Assembly (NCBI GenBank): GCA_000708835.1
Contig: DF236966.1
Coordinates: forward strand, 62,001 to 126,000
Reading direction: 5' to 3'
From: Klebsormidium nitens
Taxonomy: Eukaryota > Streptophyta > Klebsormidiophyceae > Klebsormidiales > Klebsormidiaceae
Length of the DNA: 64,000 nucleotides
Shown: positions 33,335-44,318 of the stretch, piece by piece
How positions within the stretch are numbered: position 1 is the stretch's first letter
Layout: every line of letters begins with the position of its first letter
The notes under the pieces: model-generated
The model's input: only the letters and a program-made list of their open reading frames with translations
Databases searched by the model: none
Told to the model about the DNA's origin: nothing
Made by a program: the position numbers and the translations under genes

Positions 33335-33799
33335 CTACCTGTTGTAGTGGTGCTAAATATTGGGTGTGACTCTCTACTTGAAGTTTGGTCATTTGGCTAG
33401 AACCTGGACATACCCACCTGGCGCCCCCAAGGCGCTGCCGCCGCCAGCATCTCCACAAAAGCAGCTGCGTCAGGACCAAGGTAGCTAGCGCTTCTGCCTG
33501 AAGAACATCTGAATCCATCGGAGCAGCTCAAGAAGCTGGCCGAAGAGCTTTCCTGTTCTTGGTAAACAAAGAATCAGCCTGCAAAAAGAGGGAATACATG
33601 GTCGCGGTAAAGTGAGAAGTGTCCAAAACAAAGGCACGACACAACAAGCGAGTTGCTGGCACAGTTTGGAGGGATTGATAGGAGCTGGACAGAGAACCGA
33701 TGATCCGAGGTGCAATTACCAACGCCCTTACAATTAGTCTGCATGGCACAGAGTGCATGCTGAGGAACAACTCCTAGAGCAAACAAGTTTCAGGGAAAG

Positions 33800-36700
33800 A
33801 TGGGAATCATAGGAAGCCTGCGCATTTTGCTGTTGTTAGCAGTGTGTGTAGGTGTGGTGCAGCTAGGGCGCCAGACAGGGGCCTTCTTGGCTGGCGAACA
33901 GGAGGGTGAGCAAGCATAAAAAGTACTACTGAAGAATAATACCAATCTCTTAATAATCCGTTGTGAAGCTGCTTCTGTGCTTAACAAGGTCTGTCGAAGA
34001 TGTTTGTATGCTGTGCAATAGTGCATGTAGATTACCAGATTCTGATCGCAGGTTATGTCTGGTGCAATTCTTAGAAGGATGCAAGCTTATACTTTGATCA
34101 GGGAGTTCTGGAGCCAAGCACTCAGATGGGTAAATGCAGATCCGAGCAAGCAAAAGTACGAGTAGGAGGACAGAGAATCCAAGTAACCGGCTGTTGCCAC
34201 AAGAAGCAAGGAACAAAAGAAGTTGTGCCTGTCATGCCGGTCACTTCCAATCAAAAGTCGAAGGATTCGTCTGAACTTTGGATTAAGTGATGCTGTCATG
34301 AATTTGTTTTTGCTTTTTCCACATCAAATCCAGAGCCTTCCCCCCTTTGCCATGCAGGGACAGTCGAAACCGTCATCCCCCAGCCGATAGATATAGCTGA
34401 GCACATGACGGCACCTCTGTCAACTTCCAGGAAAGATAGTTCCCTAACCCGAAGCCTAAGGGTGCCAGAAGATACTAGCAAATTGAGTTCTACTTTGGGT
34501 CAAGTGGCCCAAACAGTCGGTTCTACGTTTGGGTGGCGGACCTCCCCTCACAGCTCACCAGTCACTCCCCGGAAGCTCAATATCCCCGCCGGCAGCGTCA
34601 GGCACTTCGACCGAGTGGCGGCTCTGCACAGGGCCGCCAGCGCTCGGGATGACGTCACTCCGGGCGCTGCTGACGTCACCCTGGGCGACGTGGTGACCAA
34701 GCTGCTGAACCCGGGCGCACGTCTTGGAGACGATTCTGCTGGGGCGAGCACAACCAGCGAGAAACCCCGGCGCTCTCTGGCTCAGACTCCCCCGGTTCCG
34801 GACGGGCTCGGACTGTCCGTTCGGGTGGTATCCGTTTTGAACGTTCGATCGGGACAGCTAGGCAGCGTGACAGTGGAGTTGGTAGACGAAAATGGGATAG
34901 TGGTTCAGCAGGCAGAGGGATTGGAACTAGACTGGGGGGGCTCCTTTCTTCTGGGGCCAACGGGTGGGAAAGTCGTCCTAGGGCGGGGCCTGGAGATTAG
35001 GGCGCTGCAGAAAGGAGTCGCGGTGGTCACATCAGTCTTGCAGGAGGTAAGCTTATGACTTGGTTCCTTTATCAATGGAGGGGCATCAGAGTTGACGTAG
35101 TGGCTGGCACGCTGGGTGGCACGCTGGGAAAATGATCGGGCATTGCAGATGTTGCATCTGAGAACATAATGTAACTAAGAGCAACTTTGAAAGTTCGAGG
35201 AGACACGAAACATGATCAACGTTTGAACCACGTTACAAGCAGACCAGGCGCAGTCTGCTTGCTAGCCAGAAGCGCCCGCTCCCTCTGAAACGGGACATGA
35301 ACAAGTAATGTGCTTCGACACAATTACCAGGCAAAGGTTTCGTAAAGAGGCACAGCAACATCTGGAAACATCAAAGAGAAACTCAATCCCGTGGAAGTGG
35401 GCTTCTCAGCACTCTGCGAAACACTTGCAACTCTGAGAACCCGGTTTTGAGCGTGGTTCGAACTTCTATCAGTTCCGACTCCTGACACGGTCTCTTGCTC
35501 GGGTGCAGGTGGGAGACTACACCCTGCAACTGGTGCTCAATAACCAGGCAGCGGCTTCTATCCCAGTTACAGTTTTCCCCAAACCGGTACAAAGCAACAG
35601 CATCAAAACCGCAGCTTCTGTCGCCGCTCAAAGCAGCCAAACAAGCACCCGAGACACGGTGACCGCGCCAAAACCCAAAACTTGGGCGACCATAAGCGAG
35701 AAGGGTAACGATTTTCCGGGGTGGCCTTGGCTTGTTGGAGGAGTCTCTTTCTTCCTCGTTGCTTCTGCCATCGGGGTTGCCATTTTCGCTGTACATCTGC
35801 AGAGGAAACACACACAACAAGCACGGGGAGAACGTACAGCGGATTTGCAGGCAGGCGGGGCGGAAGCAGGGGCGAACGAGAGCGAGGGGGTTTCTAAGGC
35901 TGTCCCGGACAGTTTGGAGAATTCGGGGGAGATAACCGGGCCCCAGGCGTTTCTGTGGGCGGTGCAGGAAACCGGGGGTCCGGGTTTGGACCAAATCGGC
36001 CAGAAAACGGGAGGGGTAAGGCGGAACCGGACAACGGGGAAGAACTCCCCGAGACTGCTGTCGATGGCCGTCCAGAAATTGCGGGAGAAGAACCTGGAAG
36101 CGGCGAAGAAGGGTAGCAAACAAAGCGGAGAGGATGGCAGAACGGAGGTGTTTGTCGAGGGCAAGAATCAAGCAGGGGACGCAACCAGGGAGATGAACAG
36201 AACAAGGGAAGACCCGGTTGAAGGTGAACCGAGAAAGGAAGGCCGGCCGGTGAAACACGAAGCCGAAGAGACGGAAGTTGTAAAAGGGGCTGTCACGGAA
36301 GGTGCAGATACGTCTACCGTTCGGAACGGCGCCACTCTGAGAACAGAGAAAGAAGACGACACCTCGGACGGGACCAAAACCGTCAGGGATTCGGAAAACA
36401 ATGAGGGAGAAAATCAGGTGGCTGGACGGAGAAGAGAAAGCAACTTGCCGGTTCTTTCTGGTGACGAAGCCGCCAGCGTTCCTTCCCCGCAGGGGGGCCA
36501 TGGCAGCGCTCTATGGTCCCCCCTGACGTTCAGCGTTCCGAGCGCCTTCGCGGAAAGGCCCCCATCTCGGAAGCGGCGCTCCCTGAAGGGGGATCCCCCA
36601 AAATCTCGAACTCCCAAGTCCCGGAAAGCAAGCATCTTCGCTCCCAAAAAAGCAAACGAGCCGAAACGGACCAAGCAGACGGATAGAGAGCTTTGGTCGC

Positions 36701-37602
36701 CTGTGCGCTTCGTGTCTCCACCAATCGCAAAACCGGGCAAGATCAGAAGAACCGAGGGCGCGGAAACGGGCGAAAAGGGGAAGTTTCCGCCGGAAACGGA
36801 AACGCGGAGAGCCCTTACGTTCCGACCAACGCCCCTGGATATCCCGGGGGCGACCGGGCCCCTCAAGCAGAGCGCGCTGTGGTCGCCGGTGAAGACGTTT
36901 GGCACCGCTCAACCGGTTGACGTGCTTAACGTTTCTGAGAACCGGGCAGTAGCCAGGGGTCCGGGGGTTGCTGTACTGGCAGGGGGAAAGGAGAATGCGC
37001 TCGGGGCGAGAAAGCTTCAGCCGACTCGATTTAAGAGCGCAGCAAAGGAGACCATCCCTTTGAGTAAGGAAATATCTGTCAAAGCAGAAGAGAAGGAAGA
37101 ACATTTGACGGAGGGGGCGAGCGACTTGGCGACACCTTCGGGGAGTGGCCCCTCTCTCTGGTCGCCGACTTTCAACGAACTGATGGAAACGGAGGCGACT
37201 CCCGAGGCAATGGCGGCCAAGTCAGATTCCGGCGGCCCCGTGAAGGAGCTCGAGCAAGCGCCACGTGGCGTCAAAAGAATGGCCGGGCGGGCCACGCTGT
37301 CTTCGACTAGCGGGGCGGAGATCGCGGCGCTGCTGCAGGAACTAGAGCGGCGGACGGCCGGCCAGGCGGGGCCCTTGCATACGCTATCCCCGTACACGGC
37401 TTATGAGAAGCTGGTGGCGGAGGAGAGGAAGAAGAAGAGGAGCGATAACCGGGCGCGGTTTTTGTCCCTGGGGGGAGACGAGATGCTGGGCGCAGATGTC
37501 GTGAGTCCGTCGGAGTTGGACTCGCCGCAGGGGGTGACCATGAGCTATGACGTCGCGCAGGGGGACGACGACGTCACTCTCTCTGCGTTTGTCGAGGTCT
37601 GA
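33800..37602 (+). CDS. Type I single-pass membrane protein with repeated LWSP motifs
   Basis: Three exons, 33800-33905, 34358-35046 and 35509-37602, join in exact phase to 962 residues. Exon 1 is a clean signal peptide (MGIIGSLRILLLLAVCVGVV). The ectodomain is Ser/Thr-rich, then has an Ig-like beta-rich stretch around VTVELVDENGIVVQQ..LGPTGGKVVLGRGLEIRALQ..DYTLQLVLNNQ, like a bacterial-Ig or filamin-type fold; this assignment is by pattern only. A transmembrane helix WPWLVGGVSFFLVASAIGVA lies at about residues 338-362. The approximately 600-residue cytoplasmic tail is disordered, very rich in Glu/Lys/Arg, and carries four (S/A/E)LWSP motifs near 36512, 36691, 36880 and 37158. I do not recognise the family. 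It may be a receptor-like or adhesion protein whose tail docks a kinase or scaffold; this is inference. Confidence 0.8.
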
Positions 37603-38958
37603 CCATCAGGAAGCTGCAGCCTTGTGCCGTATGAAAGTAGCTCAATATGTAGACGGTTTCTGCGCGGAGGCCTTTAATAACGGTAATACGCCCGCTTCGA
37701 TCAGGACTGGATAGGTGTTCCGTAACGTGGTGCGGTAGGATCAATCTCAATGTTAAATCACGCTTCATCATCATACTGGAACTGGCTTGTCATACACAGG
37801 GGTACTAGAAAGGATTGAAACAACATTGGGTCGGTGCGCTGGCCTTGCAGGACGATCCAACGGTAGACAAATGGTGGTCGCAACCTTCCTAGAATCACTT
37901 ACATGCTGAGAGGGGTGATACGTCTTATAAGCGCTACTTTGCGGGACTGAAGAGAAAAGCGGGCCGGACACGGCTACTGTAGGAGTGGTGATTTCCTGCA
38001 CAAATGTTAAATATATGCGAGATCAACGACGCCGTTCTTGAAAAGGTTACCAGCTCTGTGTACATGCATCCAAGTTGTGGAGCCGCAAAACGAAACTCGG
38101 TTCGGTGCAACTTTTTAGCATTGGTCTCTCGGTTGGCGAAGCTTGCCCTGATCCAAAAGAGCTTTCGATGAGCATTTGCGATCTTGCAAGCATCTTTTAG
38201 AGGACGACATCGGCAGTCGATCTTGCGCATCTGGCTGCGCCCCCTGCTGCTGCATAAAGGACGCCCTTCGCTTTTGGGACATTGTCATCCAGATATCCGT
38301 CGCGGTTGGAAATTCAGGATTTGTGCAGCGTATCGATTGTAAGTGTGTGTGTTTGAATTCAGACTCGTCCAACTCTCTTCAGTGCTTTCGCTTTGGAAGG
38401 TCAAAGCACATCGTTGGCAGCCTTCGCTGGCCTTCAGTGTCATTCTTGGTTACGACCCGATTCCAGGGTAGCTGCTTCAATGCCCGCCGATCCCTCGAGC
38501 CCGGCTCGTTTTTACTTGGTCGAAATTAGTAAACCAGCGAGCCTACTAAGGTACACCTGCACACCTGTACCGGCGGCCCAGCTGTCACCCCGCGTGCGGC
38601 CCGCGCGAGGCGGCCGCGCCCGGCCGCGCCGGTGCCAGCCTTGCATCACGTGACTGGCATGTCATGGCGGCCCGGATCGAGCCTGTGTGCCATGGGGCCT
38701 CGCGCGTCGCCGCGCGGCTTCGACGCAGCCTACTCTGCAAACTTTAACAAGCTAGCCTGAGAAGAGCGAGCCCGCTTGGAATTTCAACTTCACTTTGATT
38801 CTGGAACAGGCTACCATTCAACAATCTGGCTATACAATTCTCATCATGTACAAGACACTGCCAAGAACGCGATCCAAGCCCCTTGATCGGAATGTTATGA
38901 TGCTTGTCTAGATCTCCACTCGCTCCTTTGCTTTTTGGCTCGCTCGGCCAGAGTCAGG
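37603..38958. other. Intergenic region, no gene supported
   Basis: This is the 3' flank of the LWSP protein and the promoter of the glycosyltransferase-like gene. ORFs on both strands are short and overlapping. A GC-rich block with CGGCCGCGCCCGGCCGCGCC-type words lies at about 38574-38640, and a run of mixed AT sequence follows. Confidence 0.4.
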
Positions 38959-41900
38959 ATGCCGGGGGGGATGCTATCCAACCGGCTGAGCCCCCTGCAG
39001 GTGCAGGTTGGCGACGGTGCCGATGGGGCCCCCGGCACCCCCACCTCCCTGGGGGGAGCCAAGCTGCGGCACCAGGCACACCACTTGTTTGCGGACAACC
39101 TCGAGCTGCCAAGGCCTGCGACGGCGTCTAGTCCACGGCGAGCGAAGCGCAGGCTCCGCAGTCACAGGTGGGGGATGATGCATTTTGATCTTTCCACCGG
39201 TTGATGGATCTTTCGCATCCTTTCCTGAAATGCAGTCTGGTGGTGACCGTCAGCGGAGACTGCTTCTTGTGACAACTCAGAATGTAGCAAGAACGTTATG
39301 AATGTCGAAGCTAGTAGAATGTCCAGACGAGTAGACGATTGCGTTTTGATGTCAGTAGATAGCCTGTAATAGTGCTCAAATTGCAGTGGTGGTTGTTTCC
39401 TTAAAAAGCAAGTGTTGCACTACAAAGGAGGGCGGATCAAATCCCAGATGGCTTTCTGTTTTGGCAGATTGATGACAAGCTTGTGCATTCCAACATTTTA
39501 AATGCCGTCCGATGATGAGATTCCAGTCTTGATTGTCCGTATTTCCGTCTTGGCCAGATTCTGGCTCATCCTGGAGGGGCTCGCCCGGCGCCCTGGCACC
39601 AAACGGCGGCTCGCTACTGCATTCTGCCTCGCCCTTCTCTTTGGTGCATTCTTCCTCGACCTCGAATATCCGCACACCGTGTTCTTCCAGAGCAGCCATG
39701 CAGCGGCTGTGAAGAAGCTGGATCATGACACCGCCCTGGCCGGGATGGGGCACCTCTGGGGCAGGGGCAACCGGCCAGTGTCAGAGCTCATCATCGCGCA
39801 CGTGTCAGCGGCGTGTCAGCCCGAGTCCTTGCGCTTGTTCCTCCGGTCAGTCAAGCACAGCGGCGCACAGGATCGAGCGGACTTGGTTTTGCTGATGTCA
39901 CCTGATGCGGAGCTCGAGCGAGTGGCGGCTGAAGAGGAGGAGTCGTTCCAGCGGGTTAAAGCTGGGTTGTCGGAAAATTGGCTCAAGGAGACGGAAATAA
40001 TGAGGATTGAAGCGGGAAGAGCCAGGGCTTTATTGGAGCAGGAAACAGGGTTGGAAACCAGAAAGGAAGGTGCGACAGAGGGGGAAGCAACTAGGGCGGC
40101 TGAAGGCGAAGTTGCACAGAATGGGGGGCGGCTGGCAGGGGAGGAGAAGACCCCCGATCTGGATCCGGAGAGTAAAAGTGGGGCGAAGCTTAACGAGCTG
40201 GCGAATTCGGCAGACACAACGAGCACAACTACGGTGGACGAGGGGACGATACAGCGGGCTGCGCAGACGGGATCCTCGCTGAAAGATGGAGCGAGCATAC
40301 GGTAAGTGTTTGTCTTCTCTTCGAGATGGTTCATGATGCATGGCTCCGACGAGTGTCAGATGGACCTGCTTCCGCTCGTTTTGCATCTAGAGCTTGCTTT
40401 TCTATGTATTGCTTGGTTAAGTTTTGCGCCAGACAGTCATCACAGGGCCTCTGTTGTGGCCTCTTTATCGTTGGCAGATCTCTGGATCTCCTCAGATTTG
40501 GAAGCGGCCGGTTCCACCGAAGGCTACCGGCCTCGTTGTGGCGCTCCTGACAGCCTGTCAATATCCCTTTCGGATGACAGATACTTTCTTCCCCCTTCCC
40601 ACAGAGTCATTCAAGCCGTTCCCGTTCAAATACCCCCAGTTGCGGCCGCCCCTCTCGTCATCCCAAACCTCGACGAGGACCTTCGGAGCTACGTCTGGGG
40701 GGAGGACAACCGGACGGCTATGGCGGAACACTTGGAAGATTTCCTGAGCCCGGAGAGTCCCTCTTGGGGTGCGACGGCCTCCTTTTCGATGGACGAGTTG
40801 GATCTGCTGGGGGGCTTGGAAGGGTTTATGGAACCGGTGCCGGAGGGTTTGCGGCGGTGGGTGTGCTACCAGACGCTCCTGGGGAGGCTCCGACACAGGT
40901 GAGGGTTAAGGGAGGGTTAGGAGCGGGTTAAACACTTCATCCGTACTGCCTGACGTCACAGGGCGATAAAGAGGCTCGTCAGTCTGTTCTCTTAAGTCAG
41001 TATCAGACTCATTGCCCCGAGCTTGGATGCTGCCCGGGTGATGGCGTTACGTAGACCCTCTGTAAGCAGGGGGATAAGAGGTGTTGAGCAGAGTTTCGGG
41101 GCAGCTTAAGTGGGCCGATATAGGAAGAGAGGCGTATATCGATTTCAAAGTGTGGCACCGCCATAGCTCGCCTTTCTGCATAAAGGATTCGGCCGCAGGA
41201 CTTCTTGACTGGAAGATGGAGCGGCTCGTTTTCGAAAATGACTGCAAGCCTCTGAAACATTGTATCATATGTCAAAATCATCTTAAAGCAGAGGCTCGTG
41301 TTCCTTGTGGGCTGCCTTCATCGACTCTGGTGACTCATGAAAGAAATTACGAGCACTTCTTCGCCGGCACGGATTCAGCGAGATTGCAACTTGTTCTCTC
41401 ATCCCTGCAGATACAAGCACGTGTTCCTGACCGAAGTCGACAACACCGTCGTTCTCGGGGACGCCTTGGGGGCCGTGCGTGTGAAGAATGGTCTGTACAT
41501 AACCTCCAGCGACTTGCCGTGGAAGACAACCGAGTGAGTCAAAATTGTTTCTCGCCATGGTGATGGCGTCACTCTGTTTCTAGACGGTGAAGGTTGCTTC
41601 GAGTTTGTTTGAGAATGGTTTGAAGCTTTTGCAAAGCTGTTGACATGTTCTTTATTTGAGCCCGGCTGCGAGAGACTGCCGATTCCTTCGGGAGCCGACT
41701 TTTCGGAAAGAGGCATCACGACGGAAGGTGTGCAAAGGGGTCACCGTACAGCTAATCTACGTGGAGCCTTCTGCAGTCTCGTGTAAGAATATAATCCGAA
41801 CTCGACGTCCGGTATTTGTTGGCGAAAGGATCCTCGTCCACCAACGGATGACCGTTTCGTTCAGCAGTGGTAGTGATTTTCAGGTTGAGTGCTTCATGAA

Positions 41901-44318
41901 CGAAGTATGCGGCTACTGGGGGCTCGCCCTGGCCGCCATCTCAACGTCCGTTAGCTAACGGAACTCCGCTTGGTTCCGTTCCGCAGTCCGAGCGACCCGG
42001 AGGGCAAGAGCATCATGAACGGAACGTACGGCAACCGGTGGTGGCAGGCCTTGGACTCCAACGAGCACATAACGCCCCTCATCGACGGTAAGAAACACAT
42101 CTTTCCACGAGATTTGTGCTCGCGGGCGAGGAACTCCTGAGTTCGTTTCGACCGAGAAGTAGTGGGTCTTCACCCTCCATGTTGCTAGCGTGGTATCACT
42201 TGCACAGCTATCAATACCAGAACGAGTCCGTGTACTAGAGCGAAAACTCCCAAATCCAAGTTTCGATGGGGCGGGGGACTGCCTCGCTGGTGTCTCGGAC
42301 CCCTCCGCTCCTTCGACCGTCCCCATCTCAAAGATCTCATCTGAAGGCACCTTTCTAGATCCTTGGGCACTTCGATCCATTCAAACAATCGTGCGTCAGC
42401 AGGTTGCAGCCAGCTCTGATGCTTTCGTGACCATTGTTTCTGCTGACGGGGCTTGTTGCTGGGCAGGGCGCACCGTTCTATGCTCGTACCTTCGAGAGAA
42501 ACCTTTTGACGAATAGACGGGTTGAATCTGGCACCATATTGGTTCTCCTACTCCCTTTGTCGAAACAGGAAGATAGGCTTTGCACAAGCCTCGGGATGCG
42601 TCGAGTGCGACGTGGCGAGAGTCCCTCGAGATCATTACGAGAATAGGTCTTGAAGCTCACGTCCAGTGGGCTACTTCCTCTCGGGCATGAGACCGCTTCA
42701 ATCTCGGCTAAAACTATCGTACTGACTACTTGTGTCAAGAGGTCGCCGTGCGAGGTCGATGTTACCACTCTGTTTGGCAACAAACCTGTTCGAAACCTTT
42801 CTCGTCCCCAGAGGGCGCGGTGCTGGGTTCGATAAAGGCGGTGCGGGCCCTGACGGACGTGTGACGTCGGTAACCACACTTTGGTTTGCTGTTAACCTGT
42901 CCTTAACCCCTTCTGTTCCAGACGGCGCGGTGCTGGGGTTGATCAAGGCGGTAAGGGCGCTGGCGGACGTGTGTGACGTCGGTAACCACAACCTGGTTTG
43001 CTGACAACCATGTTCTTAACCCTCTCGTTTAGATGGCGCGGTGCTGGGATCGATGAAGCAGTGCAGGCGCTGGCGGACACTGAGGGCGTGTGACGTCGGT
43101 AACCACAGTTTGGTTCGCCGATAACCATGTTCTTAACCCTCTCGTTCAGATGGCGCGGTGCTGGGATCGATGAAGGCGGTGAGGGCGCTGACGGACGCTG
43201 TGGTGAACGAGGCCGTGCGGGTGGCGCTGCAACGACGAGACCGGATGCCGCTGTCGGACCAGGTGCGACTTTCTTTGAACACCAGTTTCTTTCGGAAACT
43301 GGTACGACTTCCTTTACCAGTAACTTCGGAAGGAGATGCTACCCTCGGATAAGTTTCCGTCGAAGTTACGTCCCTTTGAAAAGTTGTTACATTCCTCCGA
43401 AAACTGCCTGGTGGGACTTCGAGACGGCTGTAAAACCACATCAACAGTTTTATAAGGGCTGCAGAATGCATTACGAACCACCAGTCGTCCGTCTTTGTCA
43501 AGCAAGGCAGAAACGCCGTTACCGAGTGATGCTACTGCAGTAAAATTGGACACCGCGGGTGCACCATGCCGGTCAGGGCTCAAGCAACGGTGGAATAGTC
43601 CCATAGAGACAATTGTTTCTGATGGCTGGGGAAACGTACTGCTCGTGTCGCGTTTCAACCGGATTTTGTTTCGCTTCGTTTCCCAAAGCCAGACGAACCG
43701 GGGTAGTACATCAAGCATGGCGAGTGGTGCAACCGCAGTCCGACAAGCAGTTGGAGTCGCCTTCCAACATAACTTGGACCCCTCGTACCGTGCACTGACT
43801 AACTTTACCTGCAGGCCATATTAGCAACCCGGTGTAAAAGTTGGATTTGCTTCCTGGCACAAACCCGATTTCGCGCAATGCTGCACTGCCCCACTTCTTC
43901 CGCAGGCTCTGTTGAGCAGCCTGGTGTACCTGAGCGCCATGATACTAATCAGTTGGGTCAATTGCCGGCCCAGACCCGACCTCGCACTAACCCACTTTCT
44001 ATTGAGCCCTGGTTCCCCCGAGAGTCCGCATACCAAAGCAGTACATGTCTGGTGCTTAGCTTAAGAACGACCCGGATGTTTGAGCGCCCTGATGACGATT
44101 CGTTGAACTCGTTCTCCGGCACGAACCCGGCCTGCTAACCGTGCGCTAACCCGCTTCTCCTGCAGGCCCTGTTGAGCAACCTGGTGTACAAGAGTGCGCT
44201 GATGCAGGACCGGAAGTTCGAGCCGGTTCAGCTCGTGTCCAACCGGGACTCAGTAGTCCACAGCATGGCGGGCTCCTTGTTTTTGAGTCAAGCGTTCACG
44301 AACGGTGAGAATCCGTGA
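38959..44318 (+). CDS. Plant glycosyltransferase-like type II membrane protein (DUF7780-like)
   Basis: Seven exons in exact phase: 38959-39167, 39558-40301, 40605-40898, 41411-41533, 41987-42087, 43150-43262 and 44166-44318, giving 578 residues. A single hydrophobic helix (ATAFCLALLFGAFFL) follows basic residues (TKRR) near residue 90, giving a type II topology. A variable Glu-rich stem follows. The C-terminal half carries conserved segments: RYKHVFLTEVDNTVVLGD, YGNRWWQAL, LIKAV/MKAVRALTDAVV, RMPLSDQALLSNLVYKSAL and LVSNRDSVVHSM. I recall these from an uncharacterised plant family annotated as transferring glycosyl groups (DUF7780); the family name is from memory and no catalytic DxD was proven (EVDN is a candidate). 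The final exon could instead splice at the GT after TTCACGAACG, extending the protein. Introns before exons 6 and 7 contain tandem exon-edge echoes. Confidence 0.75.
42812..43149 (+). repeat. Three acceptor-edge echoes of the glycosyltransferase-like exon at 43150
   Basis: Units beginning at 42812, 42922 and 43033 each hold an AG acceptor, then GGCGCGGTGCTGGG, then AGGCGGT..GGCGCTG.CGGACG. They are followed by GTGACGTCGGTAACCACA, TTGGTTTGCTG and a new pyrimidine tract (TTCTTAACCCTCTCGTT). Periods are 110, 111 and 117 bp. Only the fourth copy (43150) reads on into VVNEAVRVALQRRDR. The copies are very similar to one another, so this array looks young. Confidence 0.92.
43814..44105 (+). repeat. 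Three acceptor-edge echoes of the glycosyltransferase-like exon at 44166
   Basis: Copies of GCAG|GCCCTGTTGAGCAACCTGGTGTAC lie at 43814 (shorter, decayed, already containing in-frame TAG and TAA stops), 43905 (good match, CGCAG acceptor retained) and about 44058 (weak, acceptor unclear). Intron words such as AACCCG.TTTC and GCGC.ATG are repeated between them. They are older-looking than the neighbouring array at 42812. Confidence 0.75.

Noticed and set aside
35383-36501. 372-codon minus-strand ORF
   Set aside because: Antisense shadow of the low-complexity, Glu/Lys-rich tail of the LWSP membrane protein; the plus strand has signal peptide, membrane helix and phase-matched exons.
40898-40935. 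Possible interstitial telomere-like GGGTTA words
   Set aside because: Only two or three irregular words (GGGTTAAGG, GGGTTAGG); not a telomeric array.
42650-43004. Short plus-strand ORFs across 42650-43004 as separate genes
   Set aside because: They are exon-edge echoes inside an intron of the glycosyltransferase-like gene.
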